Shown here: positions 14,834-21,294 of the stretch, piece by piece | Layout of the letters: the number at the start of each line of letters is the position of its first letter | Numbering within the stretch: position 1 is the first letter of the stretch | Source: 2-01-FULL-41-26 sp964587505 | GTDB lineage: Bacteria; Patescibacteriota; Minisyncoccia; 2-02-FULL-40-12; GWA2-44-9 | DNA length: 33,393 nucleotides | NCBI GenBank assembly: GCA_964587505.1 | Contig: CAZPLD010000003.1 | Span: forward strand, 1-33,393 | Reading direction: 5' to 3' | Position numbers and translations under genes: made by a program | The notes under the pieces: model-generated | The model's input: the letters and a program-made list of their open reading frames with translations, nothing else | The model's database searches: none | Told to the model about the DNA's origin: nothing

Positions 14834-15634
14834 CTACTTAATCCTGACATTGAGCACCAAGTCCCCTGACGGTTTTCCGGCCTTACCAGCATTTCCACCT
14901 TTGGGAATAACTACGTTGTAATTGTTTTCTATGTTTTCCGGGATGCGGATTTCCAGTTTCTTTTTGGCTTTAATCCTGCCAGCTCCTTTACACTTGGAAC
15001 ATTCTTTTTCCGGCATCCTGCCTTTGCCTCTGCAAGTATTGCAAACTCCGATGCGGGTAAACATTCCCATCGCCGTTCTTGAGGTATATCTTATCTGGCC
15101 AGTGCCGTGGCATGTATTACAGGTAATAATTTTGTAACCCTTTGCTACTCCTTGTCCTGAACACTCATCGCATGTCCCAAAAGCATCATATTCAACAGTT
15201 TTAATAGTTCCCAAATCCTTTTTGCTTATCGTCATTTCCAAATATAAATCCTCTCCTTTTGACTCTTCTTCCTCTCGGGGTTGGCGGAAACCGCCAAAAA
15301 CATCGGAAAACATTTCAAACAAATCCTCGGCCCCGCCGGTGCGTCCTTGTGAACCGCCGAAAAAGTCCCAGAAATTATTTCCTTGTCCACCGAAGTCATA
15401 GCCCGATTGGAATCCCCCGTCGCTATAACCAAAACCAAAGTTGTCATAGTTAGACCTCTTCTTGGGGTCGGAAAGAATTTGATAGGCCTCGTTTATTTCT
15501 TTAAACTTGGCCTCATTTCCGGTTTTCTTGTCGGGATGATGCTCATGAGCCAGCTTGCGGAATGCCTTCTTTATCTCATCCTCCGAAGCATTCCTCTGAA
15601 CACCCAATATGTTGTAGTAATCCTTATTTGGCAT
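14834..15634 (-). CDS. dnaJ: DnaJ (Hsp40), lacking the second C-terminal domain
   Basis: Co-chaperone of DnaK, 266 aa. The J domain (1-66) has the HPD motif at 33-35. A Gly/Phe-rich linker covers 67-115. The zinc region has four CxxCxGxG-type repeats (CDECSGQG, CNTCHGTG, CNTCRGKG, CSKCKGAG) in about 150-220. The protein stops with TAG right after KPSGDLVLNVRIK, where typical DnaJ (about 375 aa) continues into the second substrate-binding domain and dimerisation helix. No frameshifted remainder is seen downstream, so this is a short form rather than a visible pseudogene. It is separated from dnaK by a membrane protein gene and a candidate small RNA on the other strand. Confidence 0.9.
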   Translation of the reverse strand: MPNKDYYNILGVQRNASEDEIKKAFRKLAHEHHPDKKTGNEAKFKEINEAYQILSDPKKRSNYDNFGFGYSDGGFQSGYDFGGQGNNFWDFFGGSQGRTGGAEDLFEMFSDVFGGFRQPREEEESKGEDLYLEMTISKKDLGTIKTVEYDAFGTCDECSGQGVAKGYKIITCNTCHGTGQIRYTSRTAMGMFTRIGVCNTCRGKGRMPEKECSKCKGAGRIKAKKKLEIRIPENIENNYNVVIPKGGNAGKAGKPSGDLVLNVRIK

Positions 15635-15671
15635 AAAAATGACTTATTATTTTACCCTACCTGACAGAATG

Positions 15672-15680
15672 TGATATGAT
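15672..15680 (+). promoter_or_regulatory. Extended -10 promoter for a candidate small RNA
   Basis: TGATATGAT on the plus strand. No plus-strand gene follows for more than 4 kb, but a structured stretch ending in a strong plus-strand terminator starts right after. The -35 region (TTACCC) is poor, as expected for an extended -10. Confidence 0.45.
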
Positions 15681-15686
15681 GTGCTA

Positions 15687-15788
15687 TGTTTAAAGCCATT
15701 AGTGTTTCGGGGTAATCAACTAGCGCTGGTTCGTTATCCCGTCTATTAGTGCCTCCGCCGGCTCCCAAGCTGTCGGAGGCCTTTTTTA
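15687..15788 (+). ncRNA. Candidate small RNA, about 100 nt, unknown family
   Basis: Sits on the plus strand between dnaJ and a membrane protein gene, both on the minus strand. GGGGTAA (15709-15715) pairs with TTATCCC (15734-15740) around a smaller hairpin (AACTAG / CTGGTT). A 7-bp GC-rich stem (GCCTCCG 15751-15757, CGGAGGC 15774-15780) followed by CTTTTTT is a clear intrinsic terminator. ATTAGTG occurs twice (15698 and 15745). No open reading frame of note. It is not SRP RNA, tRNA, 6S or any riboswitch I recognise, and its 3' end runs into the 3' end of the neighbouring gene in antisense. Confidence 0.45.
15751..15788 (+). terminator. Strong plus-strand intrinsic terminator
   Basis: GCCTCCG/CGGAGGC stem plus six T (15782-15787). 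On the minus strand no T run follows, so it does not serve the convergent gene ending at 15786. Confidence 0.75.
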
Positions 15789-16577
15789 AATCACTAATAC
15801 CTCTGCCTTTATGTCTTTTTCTTCAATCTTGACCACTCCGGTCTTTTTTAATATCCAAAAAATCAGCATTCCCAACAGCACGCTCAACCATACAAATATC
15901 CAACTCAAACCCCAGAGTATCAAAAATAGCCCAAATGCTAATAATGGCGGGGAATATTGGAAATAGGGTTTTAGAAAATTGTTTATCTGGCTGAAAGTTT
16001 GCCGGCTGATCTGGCTGATTATATTCTGCTTCTCCGCTGTGCTTGATACCTCAATTTGAGTGCTGATGGTATTTTCTACCACTGAACGGATAAACACCTC
16101 TCCCTGCGACGGTAGTCTGTCGGCATATTTTAATTTCTGAATAGCCGGACTTTGGTATGCCGCAAAAGATATTAAGATGAATAACCCCAAGATTACCGGC
16201 AATGAACCATGCTGAATGATCCGCCTCATATTTATTTTAGTCCTCTGGCCTATCTCGGCTCTGCTGTTGACCAAAGAATATAATCCAAGAAGTAAAAATA
16301 TCCCCGCTCCCAACAAGTTTAATGTGGTAAAACCGAATTGGAAAAGATATATTATTCCAACTATCCCGCCGAAAGTCAGCACCCAAACCTTTTTCTGAAA
16401 CAAGGCAATGCCCATTACAACCGCGGTCAAAAGCAACACCAAATAAACCACCGCCAGCCCGTCAAAACTTTTTGCCGAAATAACCTTACTGGAAAGCCGG
16501 CTCCCATAGCCCCAAAGCATCAACGACAAAACCAGAACCACCACATGCCAGATGATAATTTTGTAGTATTTAGTCAA
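15786..16577 (-). CDS. Orphan polytopic membrane protein, 263 aa, between dnaK and dnaJ
   Basis: Family not recognised. Hydrophobic segments lie near 5-25, 42-62, 66-80, 84-105, 125-145, 205-225 and 226-245. A soluble, Gln/Ser-rich loop is at about 146-200 (with STAEKQNIISQISRQT). The full-length frame begins with TTG at 16577; the next Met is residue 20, which would clip the first helix, so TTG is favoured. It lies inside the heat-shock gene set on the same strand, after a long hairpin that follows dnaK, so its transcription may come from dnaK or from the weak TTGGCA-containing region upstream. A role in envelope stress is only suggested by position. Confidence 0.6.
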   Translation of the reverse strand: MTKYYKIIIWHVVVLVLSLMLWGYGSRLSSKVISAKSFDGLAVVYLVLLLTAVVMGIALFQKKVWVLTFGGIVGIIYLFQFGFTTLNLLGAGIFLLLGLYSLVNSRAEIGQRTKINMRRIIQHGSLPVILGLFILISFAAYQSPAIQKLKYADRLPSQGEVFIRSVVENTISTQIEVSSTAEKQNIISQISRQTFSQINNFLKPYFQYSPPLLAFGLFLILWGLSWIFVWLSVLLGMLIFWILKKTGVVKIEEKDIKAEVLVI

Positions 16578-16655
16578 TTTCTTAATTTAAGATGAGTTTG
16601 ACCCTCTATTGCCAATCATCATCTAAAACCTAAACAACCGGCGGAGGGAGCTTGT

Positions 16656-16696
16656 CAATGGGGGTCTTTGTATATTGTATACAAAGACCCCCATTG
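16656..16696. repeat. Perfect 19-bp hairpin with 3-nt loop after dnaK
   Basis: CAATGGGGGTCTTTGTATA (16656-16674) and its exact complement (16678-16696) around a TTG loop, beginning 12 nt beyond the dnaK stop. On the minus strand no T run follows the stem; on the plus strand TATTTTTG does. It could end or stabilise the dnaK mRNA or be a mobile palindrome. Confidence 0.8.
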
Positions 16697-16707
16697 TATT
16701 TTTGAAA

Positions 16708-18570
16708 TTATTCTTTTTTGGGTTCTTCTTTAGACTCTTCAGGTTTTGGTTCTTGTGAAGGCGGTGTCTGATTTTTGTATAGTTCTCCGCCGATTCTTTG
16801 GGCTACTTTGGATAATTCTTCGATGGCTTTTTTGATTTCTTCAACGCTTTCCGATTTCAAACTGGTTTTTACCGTTTCAACTTTCTCGTTCAGTTCTTTC
16901 TTGTCTTCTTCTTTTATTTTAGCATCATTTTCCTTAACCATCTTCTCCGAGGTGTAGACAAGTGTCTCGCCGAGGTTCTTAGCCTCAACCAATTCTTTCT
17001 TTTTAGCGTCTTCGGCAGCATGCTTTTCGGCATCAGCCATCATTCTTTTCTTTTCATCTTCAGTCAAACCGGATGAACCCTCTATCTTAACTGACTGTTC
17101 TTTTCCTGTGGCTTTATCTTTTGCTTTTACATTAAGGATTCCATTGGCGTCTATATCAAAGCTAACCTCAACTTGAGGAATGCCTCTTGGAGCCGGCGGA
17201 ATACCGTCTAAGATAAATCTTCCGAGAGTTTTATTATCATGGGCCATGGCTCTTTCTCCTTGCAAGACGTGAATTTCCACCGACGGCTGGTTGTCCGCCG
17301 CGGTTGAAAATATCTGGGATTTGGAAACCGGAACGGTAGTGTTTTTTTCTATCATTTTAGTGAACACCTGGCCGAGAGTTTCGATTCCAAGCGACAACGG
17401 CGTCACATCAAGTAACAGCACGTCTCGGATTTCGCCTTGCATAATTCCACCCTGAACGGCGGCGCCTAAAGCAACAACTTCATCAGGATTTATGTCTTTG
17501 TGAGGATCTTTTCCGAATAACTTTTTCACTTCTTCAACTATCAAAGGCATTCTCGTCTGTCCGCCGACCATAATGACCTCATTTATGTCGGAAATTTTAA
17601 ATCCGCTTTCATCCAATGTCTTTTTCGTAAGCTGGATTGATCTGTCTACAAAACCCTTAACCAGTTCTTCGAGCTTGGCCCGAGTAAAAATAACGGAGAA
17701 ATGCTTTGCGCCCGAGGCATCGGCAGAAATGAAAGGAATGCTTACTTCCGTCTGCAAGGTGCTGGAAAGCTCGTGCTTGGCCTTTTCGGCAGCATCTTTT
17801 AGCCTCTGGACGGCCAACTGGTCTTTTGAAATATCCACCCCGTGTTCTTTTTTATATTCTTCGATGAAATAACCGATAATTCTCTGGTCCAGATCATCTC
17901 CGCCCAAATGAGTATCCCCTCCGGTTCCTCTGACCTCAATAGTATCGTCCCCTATTTCCAGAACAGAGACATCAAATGTTCCTCCGCCAAAATCGTAAAC
18001 CACGATTTTTTCATCCTTCTTTTTATTTAATCCGTAAGCAAGCGCGGCGGCAGTCGGTTCGTTAATAACTCTTTTTACATTCAACCCCGCAATCTCACCG
18101 GCATCTTTAGTTGCTTTTCTTTGAGAATCGTCAAAATATGCTGGAACAGTAATAATCGCGTCGGTTATTTTTTCTCCTAACCTATCTTCGGCATCCGCCT
18201 TTAATTTCTGCAAAACCATCGCCGATATTTCAGCTGGCTTATGCCAGCCATTTCCCATCTTAATTTCAACGTCATCATGTGCGCCGGTTTTTAATTCGTA
18301 GGGAAGTAATTTTTTATCTTTTTGAACTTCGGCATCAGAAAATCTGCGACCGATAAGCCGTTTTGTGGAAAAAATAGTGTTTTGAGGATTGGTGACGGCC
18401 TGTCTTTTGGCGGTGACGCCGACATATCTTTCTCCGTTCTTTCCGACCGCGACAACAGACGGGGTCGTCCGCATCCCTTCTTTGTTTTCCAATATTCTCG
18501 GCTGGCCTACTTCCACTATTGCCATTGCCGAATTAGTTGTTCCGAGGTCTATACCCAGTATCTTAGCCAT
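16708..18570 (-). CDS. dnaK: Chaperone DnaK (Hsp70)
   Basis: ATP-dependent chaperone of 620 aa. Nucleotide-binding signature IDLGTTNSAMAIVE is at 5-18, IVVYDFGGGTFDVSVLEI near 193-210, and VGGQTRMP near 337. The linker DVLLLDVTPLSL and the substrate domain follow. A C-terminal lid ends in a Glu/Lys/Pro-rich tail (PKPEESKEEPKKE). The start is ATG 18570 (MAKILGIDLGTT). It follows grpE after a 67-nt spacer with an unusual repeated leader, and is cotranscribed from the CIRCE-controlled hrcA promoter as far as I can see; no separate CIRCE precedes dnaK. Partners GrpE and DnaJ are encoded on either side. Confidence 0.97.
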   Translation of the reverse strand: MAKILGIDLGTTNSAMAIVEVGQPRILENKEGMRTTPSVVAVGKNGERYVGVTAKRQAVTNPQNTIFSTKRLIGRRFSDAEVQKDKKLLPYELKTGAHDDVEIKMGNGWHKPAEISAMVLQKLKADAEDRLGEKITDAIITVPAYFDDSQRKATKDAGEIAGLNVKRVINEPTAAALAYGLNKKKDEKIVVYDFGGGTFDVSVLEIGDDTIEVRGTGGDTHLGGDDLDQRIIGYFIEEYKKEHGVDISKDQLAVQRLKDAAEKAKHELSSTLQTEVSIPFISADASGAKHFSVIFTRAKLEELVKGFVDRSIQLTKKTLDESGFKISDINEVIMVGGQTRMPLIVEEVKKLFGKDPHKDINPDEVVALGAAVQGGIMQGEIRDVLLLDVTPLSLGIETLGQVFTKMIEKNTTVPVSKSQIFSTAADNQPSVEIHVLQGERAMAHDNKTLGRFILDGIPPAPRGIPQVEVSFDIDANGILNVKAKDKATGKEQSVKIEGSSGLTEDEKKRMMADAEKHAAEDAKKKELVEAKNLGETLVYTSEKMVKENDAKIKEEDKKELNEKVETVKTSLKSESVEEIKKAIEELSKVAQRIGGELYKNQTPPSQEPKPEESKEEPKKE

Positions 18571-18628
18571 TAGTTTTTAGCCATTAGTTTTTAGCCATTC
18601 TGACTTTTTCTAAGTCCTAATGGCTAAA
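18571..18628 (-). promoter_or_regulatory. dnaK leader: tandem start-codon repeats and an anti-start sequence
   Basis: The minus strand carries three copies of ATGGCTAA 14 nt apart (starts at 18598, 18584, 18570), the last being dnaK. Each upstream copy reads ATG GCT AAA AAC TAA, a four-codon ORF whose stop overlaps the next ATG as TAATG. Further upstream, 18617-18628 is the exact complement of 12 nt around the second ATG (18576-18587), 11 nt around the dnaK ATG and 10 nt around the first, so it could mask any of them. Confidence 0.6.
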
Positions 18629-18637
18629 TCCTATTCG

Positions 18638-19093
18638 CTAGTTTATTATTTTTACTCTTGCTGGGCGGATAACTTTACCGTGCATTGTATATCCTCCCCT
18701 GACTTCAACCATCTTTGTCCCTTCTTTTTCTGTTTCCACTGCTTCGTGTAAAGCGGGGTCAAACTTACCCTCTACACTAACTCTTTCCACACCATACTTT
18801 TTAAATAATTCACTAAATCTTTTACTTACATGTTCCAGACCGACACCGGGAATTTCTTTAGCTACTACTTCCAAGTCGTCCACCAGTTCCATCATTTCCA
18901 GCACAAGGTCTTCGTTAGCATATCTTACAAATTCTTCCATTCGCCGCGATTCATCTTTTTTATAGTTTATAAAGTCCGCTCTTTCTCTCTTCCAATTGTT
19001 CAGATATTCTTCGGCTTTATCTTTGATTTCAACTGGTTTTTCTTCGGTCACTGTTTCTTGACCAGACAGGTCGTTTTTTATTTCGTCATCCAT
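18638..19093 (-). CDS. grpE: GrpE nucleotide exchange factor
   Basis: Promotes ADP release from DnaK, 151 aa. The acidic N-terminal tail leads into a long helix (about 25-75, WKRERADFINYKKDESRR), then the beta-domain near the C terminus with FDPALHEAV, VRGGYTMHGKVIRPARVKI, which is the classical family signature. The ATG (19093) comes one base after the hrcA stop (TAA-T-ATG), so translation is coupled. It is somewhat shorter than E. coli GrpE (197 aa), mainly in the N-terminal tail. Confidence 0.95.
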   Translation of the reverse strand: MDDEIKNDLSGQETVTEEKPVEIKDKAEEYLNNWKRERADFINYKKDESRRMEEFVRYANEDLVLEMMELVDDLEVVAKEIPGVGLEHVSKRFSELFKKYGVERVSVEGKFDPALHEAVETEKEGTKMVEVRGGYTMHGKVIRPARVKIIN

Positions 19094-19094
19094 A

Positions 19095-19853
19095 TTATGT
19101 GTTATTTAATTTTTGTAATTGACTAATTGTATAATTTATCAATGAAATATTTTTTTTATAATCCATTCTGGTCGGACCTACCAATGTTAGCGACCCGATT
19201 ATATCTCCCGGCAATATATATTTGGTACACATTATTGTCTCGCCCCTGATCTGTTTGAATGGATTTTCGTGTCCAATAAGAATTTGTATCGGTAATCCTG
19301 ATGGGCCGGCTAATGTATGAAAGAATTCCCTCTCGATTGCCTGAAACATTGCATCAAAACCCTCAAAGAAACTGGCTAATCGGAATAGATTACCGAATTC
19401 TCCTTTGAACTCCGGCATTCTTAGCATACTTACTAACCCTTGTTTGAAAAATTCCGCATCACTGGCTATACCGGCTATGACCAGATTTCCTGAACATTCT
19501 GATAATATGTTCGCAATCGCTTTATTGATAGCGCGGGAATCTTCATATGTCGCGGATAATGTACAGTTTATTCTTTTTTTATCTTTCTCGTCCGGTTTTA
19601 TTTTTATTGGCTTATTCAGAAGCTGGTTCACATAATACCGGTACGCCTTATCTGTCGGCACCCGTCCGCCGGAAGTATGAAGCTGGGTTAGATAATTGTT
19701 CTTCTCTAGTTCGCCCATTTCATTCCTTAAGGTAGCCGGACTAAGCTTAAAACCGGCCTTTTTTGCTATCAAAGCAGAGCCAACTGGTTTTGCGGTCTTT
19801 ACATGCTCTCTTATTATAAAATCTATCAATTTTACCTGCCTGTCACTTAACAT
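19095..19853 (-). CDS. hrcA: HrcA heat-inducible repressor, short form
   Basis: Represses class I heat-shock genes by binding CIRCE; here it heads hrcA-grpE-dnaK. The winged-helix N terminus matches well: MLSDRQVKLIDFIIREH, then KLSPATLRNEMGELEKNNYL and HTSGGRVPTDKAYRYYV. The protein is 252 aa against about 340 in Bacillus, having lost part of the central dimerisation/inserted domain, while the C-terminal GPTRMDYKKNISLINY motif remains. A CIRCE lies directly upstream over the promoter, so autoregulation is likely. The ATG is 8 nt from the -10, so the mRNA is close to leaderless. Confidence 0.93.
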   Translation of the reverse strand: MLSDRQVKLIDFIIREHVKTAKPVGSALIAKKAGFKLSPATLRNEMGELEKNNYLTQLHTSGGRVPTDKAYRYYVNQLLNKPIKIKPDEKDKKRINCTLSATYEDSRAINKAIANILSECSGNLVIAGIASDAEFFKQGLVSMLRMPEFKGEFGNLFRLASFFEGFDAMFQAIEREFFHTLAGPSGLPIQILIGHENPFKQIRGETIMCTKYILPGDIIGSLTLVGPTRMDYKKNISLINYTISQLQKLNNT

Positions 19854-19861
19854 GTTTACAG

Positions 19862-19889
19862 AGTATCAAAACTGGCACTCTAATGTCAA
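19862..19889 (-). promoter_or_regulatory. hrcA promoter, embedded in CIRCE
   Basis: TTGACA (19884-19889 on the minus strand), 16-nt spacer, GATACT (19862-19867), ATG 8 nt further. The -35 lies in the 9-nt spacer of the CIRCE inverted repeat, so bound HrcA would block polymerase. Confidence 0.75.
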
Positions 19890-19898
19890 GAGTGATAA
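19872..19898. promoter_or_regulatory. CIRCE operator (HrcA binding site)
   Basis: CTGGCACTC, 9-nt spacer, GAGTGATAA. Against the consensus TTAGCACTC-N9-GAGTGCTAA it matches 7 of 9 and 8 of 9 positions. It sits between hrcA and the divergent transporter gene, about 80 nt from the latter's start. Confidence 0.9.
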
Positions 19899-19933
19899 CG
19901 ATTCATAATTAGTAGTGGAAATTCGTTACCAGA

Positions 19934-19961
19934 TTGTTTATTAATTATTTCGTGATAAAAT
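19934..19961 (+). promoter_or_regulatory. Promoter of the NRAMP-like transporter gene
   Basis: TTGTTT (19934-19939), 16-nt spacer, TAAAAT (19956-19961) with TGA before it (extended -10), the same GTGATAAAAT string as at efp. It overlaps the upstream in-frame ATG at 19960, which therefore cannot be the start. Confidence 0.6.
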
Positions 19962-19980
19962 GGGTATATTGTCCGACACT

Positions 19981-21240
19981 ATGCCAAATAAACTCAAAAA
20001 ATTCTGGAAATCCATCGGGCCGGGACTTGTTACCGGCGCCTCGGATGACGAACCCTCTGCAATTGCAACCTATACTATAGCCGGGTCTAAATTCGGCTAC
20101 TCAATGCTCTGGGTAGCTTTGTTCTCTCTGCCTTTGATGGTTACTGTTCAGGAAATGAGCGCCCGCATCGGCAGAATCTCCAATAAAGGCCTCGCCGGAA
20201 ATATGAAAAAGCATTATCCGCGCTGGATGATGATGTTAATAGCCATTCTGATAGTCGGCGCCAATACTATTAATATCGGTGCTGACATGTCCGGTATGGC
20301 TCAAGCCGTAGCCATGATAGCTCCTTTGCCGGAAAAACTGACCGCCATTGTTATCACTTTTTTGATATTGGGGGCAATTCTTATATTTCCCTATCAGAAA
20401 ATTTTCACGGTTTTCAAATGGCTCGCCCTGACCTTATTTGCCTACATCTTTGCTTCGTTTACCATTCACCAAGACTGGCCGAAGGTTTTCTATCATCTTT
20501 TTGTTCCTACTATTATTTTTAGCAAGGAGTATCTGGTCATTTTAATAGCATTTATGGGAACGACTCTTTCGCCGTACTTATTTTTCTGGCAAGCCAATCA
20601 GGAAGTTGAAGAAAAGATTATCGAGCAATGTAAACCTGGGTACATTTGCCGTTTAAAACCTGCTACTCCTGAAGAAGTACGGGCCATGGACGCCGACACC
20701 AGAATAGGGATGACTTTTTCAAATCTGATAACTTTCTTTATCATTACTCTCACTGCCGCTACCCTTTTCCGGTCAGGAATCACTAACATAGAGACTCTCC
20801 GTGATGCCGCCGAAGCGCTAAAACCTCTTGCCGGTAATTATGCTTACGCCTTATTCTCTATCGGAATTTTGAGTTCAGGTTTTTTGGCCATTCCCGTTCT
20901 TGCTGGTTCGGCCGCTTATGTCATCGCCGAAGTTTTCGGATGGAACGAAGGATTTAATAAAAGCTTCATGAAAGCAAAAGAATTTTATATTATTATAATT
21001 GCATCCACGGTTATCGGCTTGGCTATTCCGCTTCTGGGATTTCATCCGATTAAAGCCCTTTTCTATACTTCGCTCCTTTATGCCGTGATATCCCCGATCT
21101 TGATAATAATGGTCATCCACATGGCCAATAACAGAAAAATTATGGGCGACTACGTAAACAGCAAGCGTCTGAACTGGTTTGGCTATATTACATTCTGGAT
21201 AATGGCTGTCTTTTCGGTATTGATATTTTTCTTATTCTAA
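19981..21240 (+). CDS. NRAMP-family divalent metal transporter, atypical metal site
   Basis: Inner-membrane transporter of about 419 aa with some 11 hydrophobic segments, related to MntH/Nramp. The TM1 metal motif, DPGN in classical members, is changed: the sequence reads GASDDEPSAIATY. The TM6 Met-Pro-His motif reads GTTLSPYLFFWQANQEVEE, so the metal-ligating Met is missing. Such replacements are seen in NRAMP-related clades with different ion preference (for example Mg-type); specificity here is unproven. The start is ATG 19981 (MPNKLKKFW) because the ATG at 19960 lies in the -10. It is divergent from hrcA across the CIRCE site and followed by cysS. Confidence 0.85.
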   Translation: MPNKLKKFWKSIGPGLVTGASDDEPSAIATYTIAGSKFGYSMLWVALFSLPLMVTVQEMSARIGRISNKGLAGNMKKHYPRWMMMLIAILIVGANTINIGADMSGMAQAVAMIAPLPEKLTAIVITFLILGAILIFPYQKIFTVFKWLALTLFAYIFASFTIHQDWPKVFYHLFVPTIIFSKEYLVILIAFMGTTLSPYLFFWQANQEVEEKIIEQCKPGYICRLKPATPEEVRAMDADTRIGMTFSNLITFFIITLTAATLFRSGITNIETLRDAAEALKPLAGNYAYALFSIGILSSGFLAIPVLAGSAAYVIAEVFGWNEGFNKSFMKAKEFYIIIIASTVIGLAIPLLGFHPIKALFYTSLLYAVISPILIIMVIHMANNRKIMGDYVNSKRLNWFGYITFWIMAVFSVLIFFLF

Positions 21241-21252
21241 CCCGTGGTGAGC

Positions 21253-21280
21253 CCTTCGGTCCTGAACTCAGGGTTGAAGG
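21253..21280 (+). repeat. REP-like imperfect palindrome between the transporter and cysS
   Basis: CCTTC-GGT-CCTG ... CAGG-GTT-GAAGG, about 28 nt, three wobble pairs in the middle. It resembles the short palindromes built on 'TTCGACCCTGAGCTCAGGGTCGAAGGA' fragments that are dispersed in many bacterial genomes (from memory). It lies in the 54-nt gap and is translated only if the upstream GTG were the cysS start. Confidence 0.55.
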
Positions 21281-21294
21281 ACAACGTCGAATCC

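Noticed and set aside
14834..15634. dnaJ as a frameshifted pseudogene
   Set aside because: Downstream frames carry no remainder of the missing domain and the next gene starts within 55 nt.
15687..15788. SRP RNA, 6S RNA or a riboswitch
   Set aside because: It lacks the SRP GGAA loop motif, is too short for 6S RNA, and no plus-strand gene follows that a riboswitch could control.
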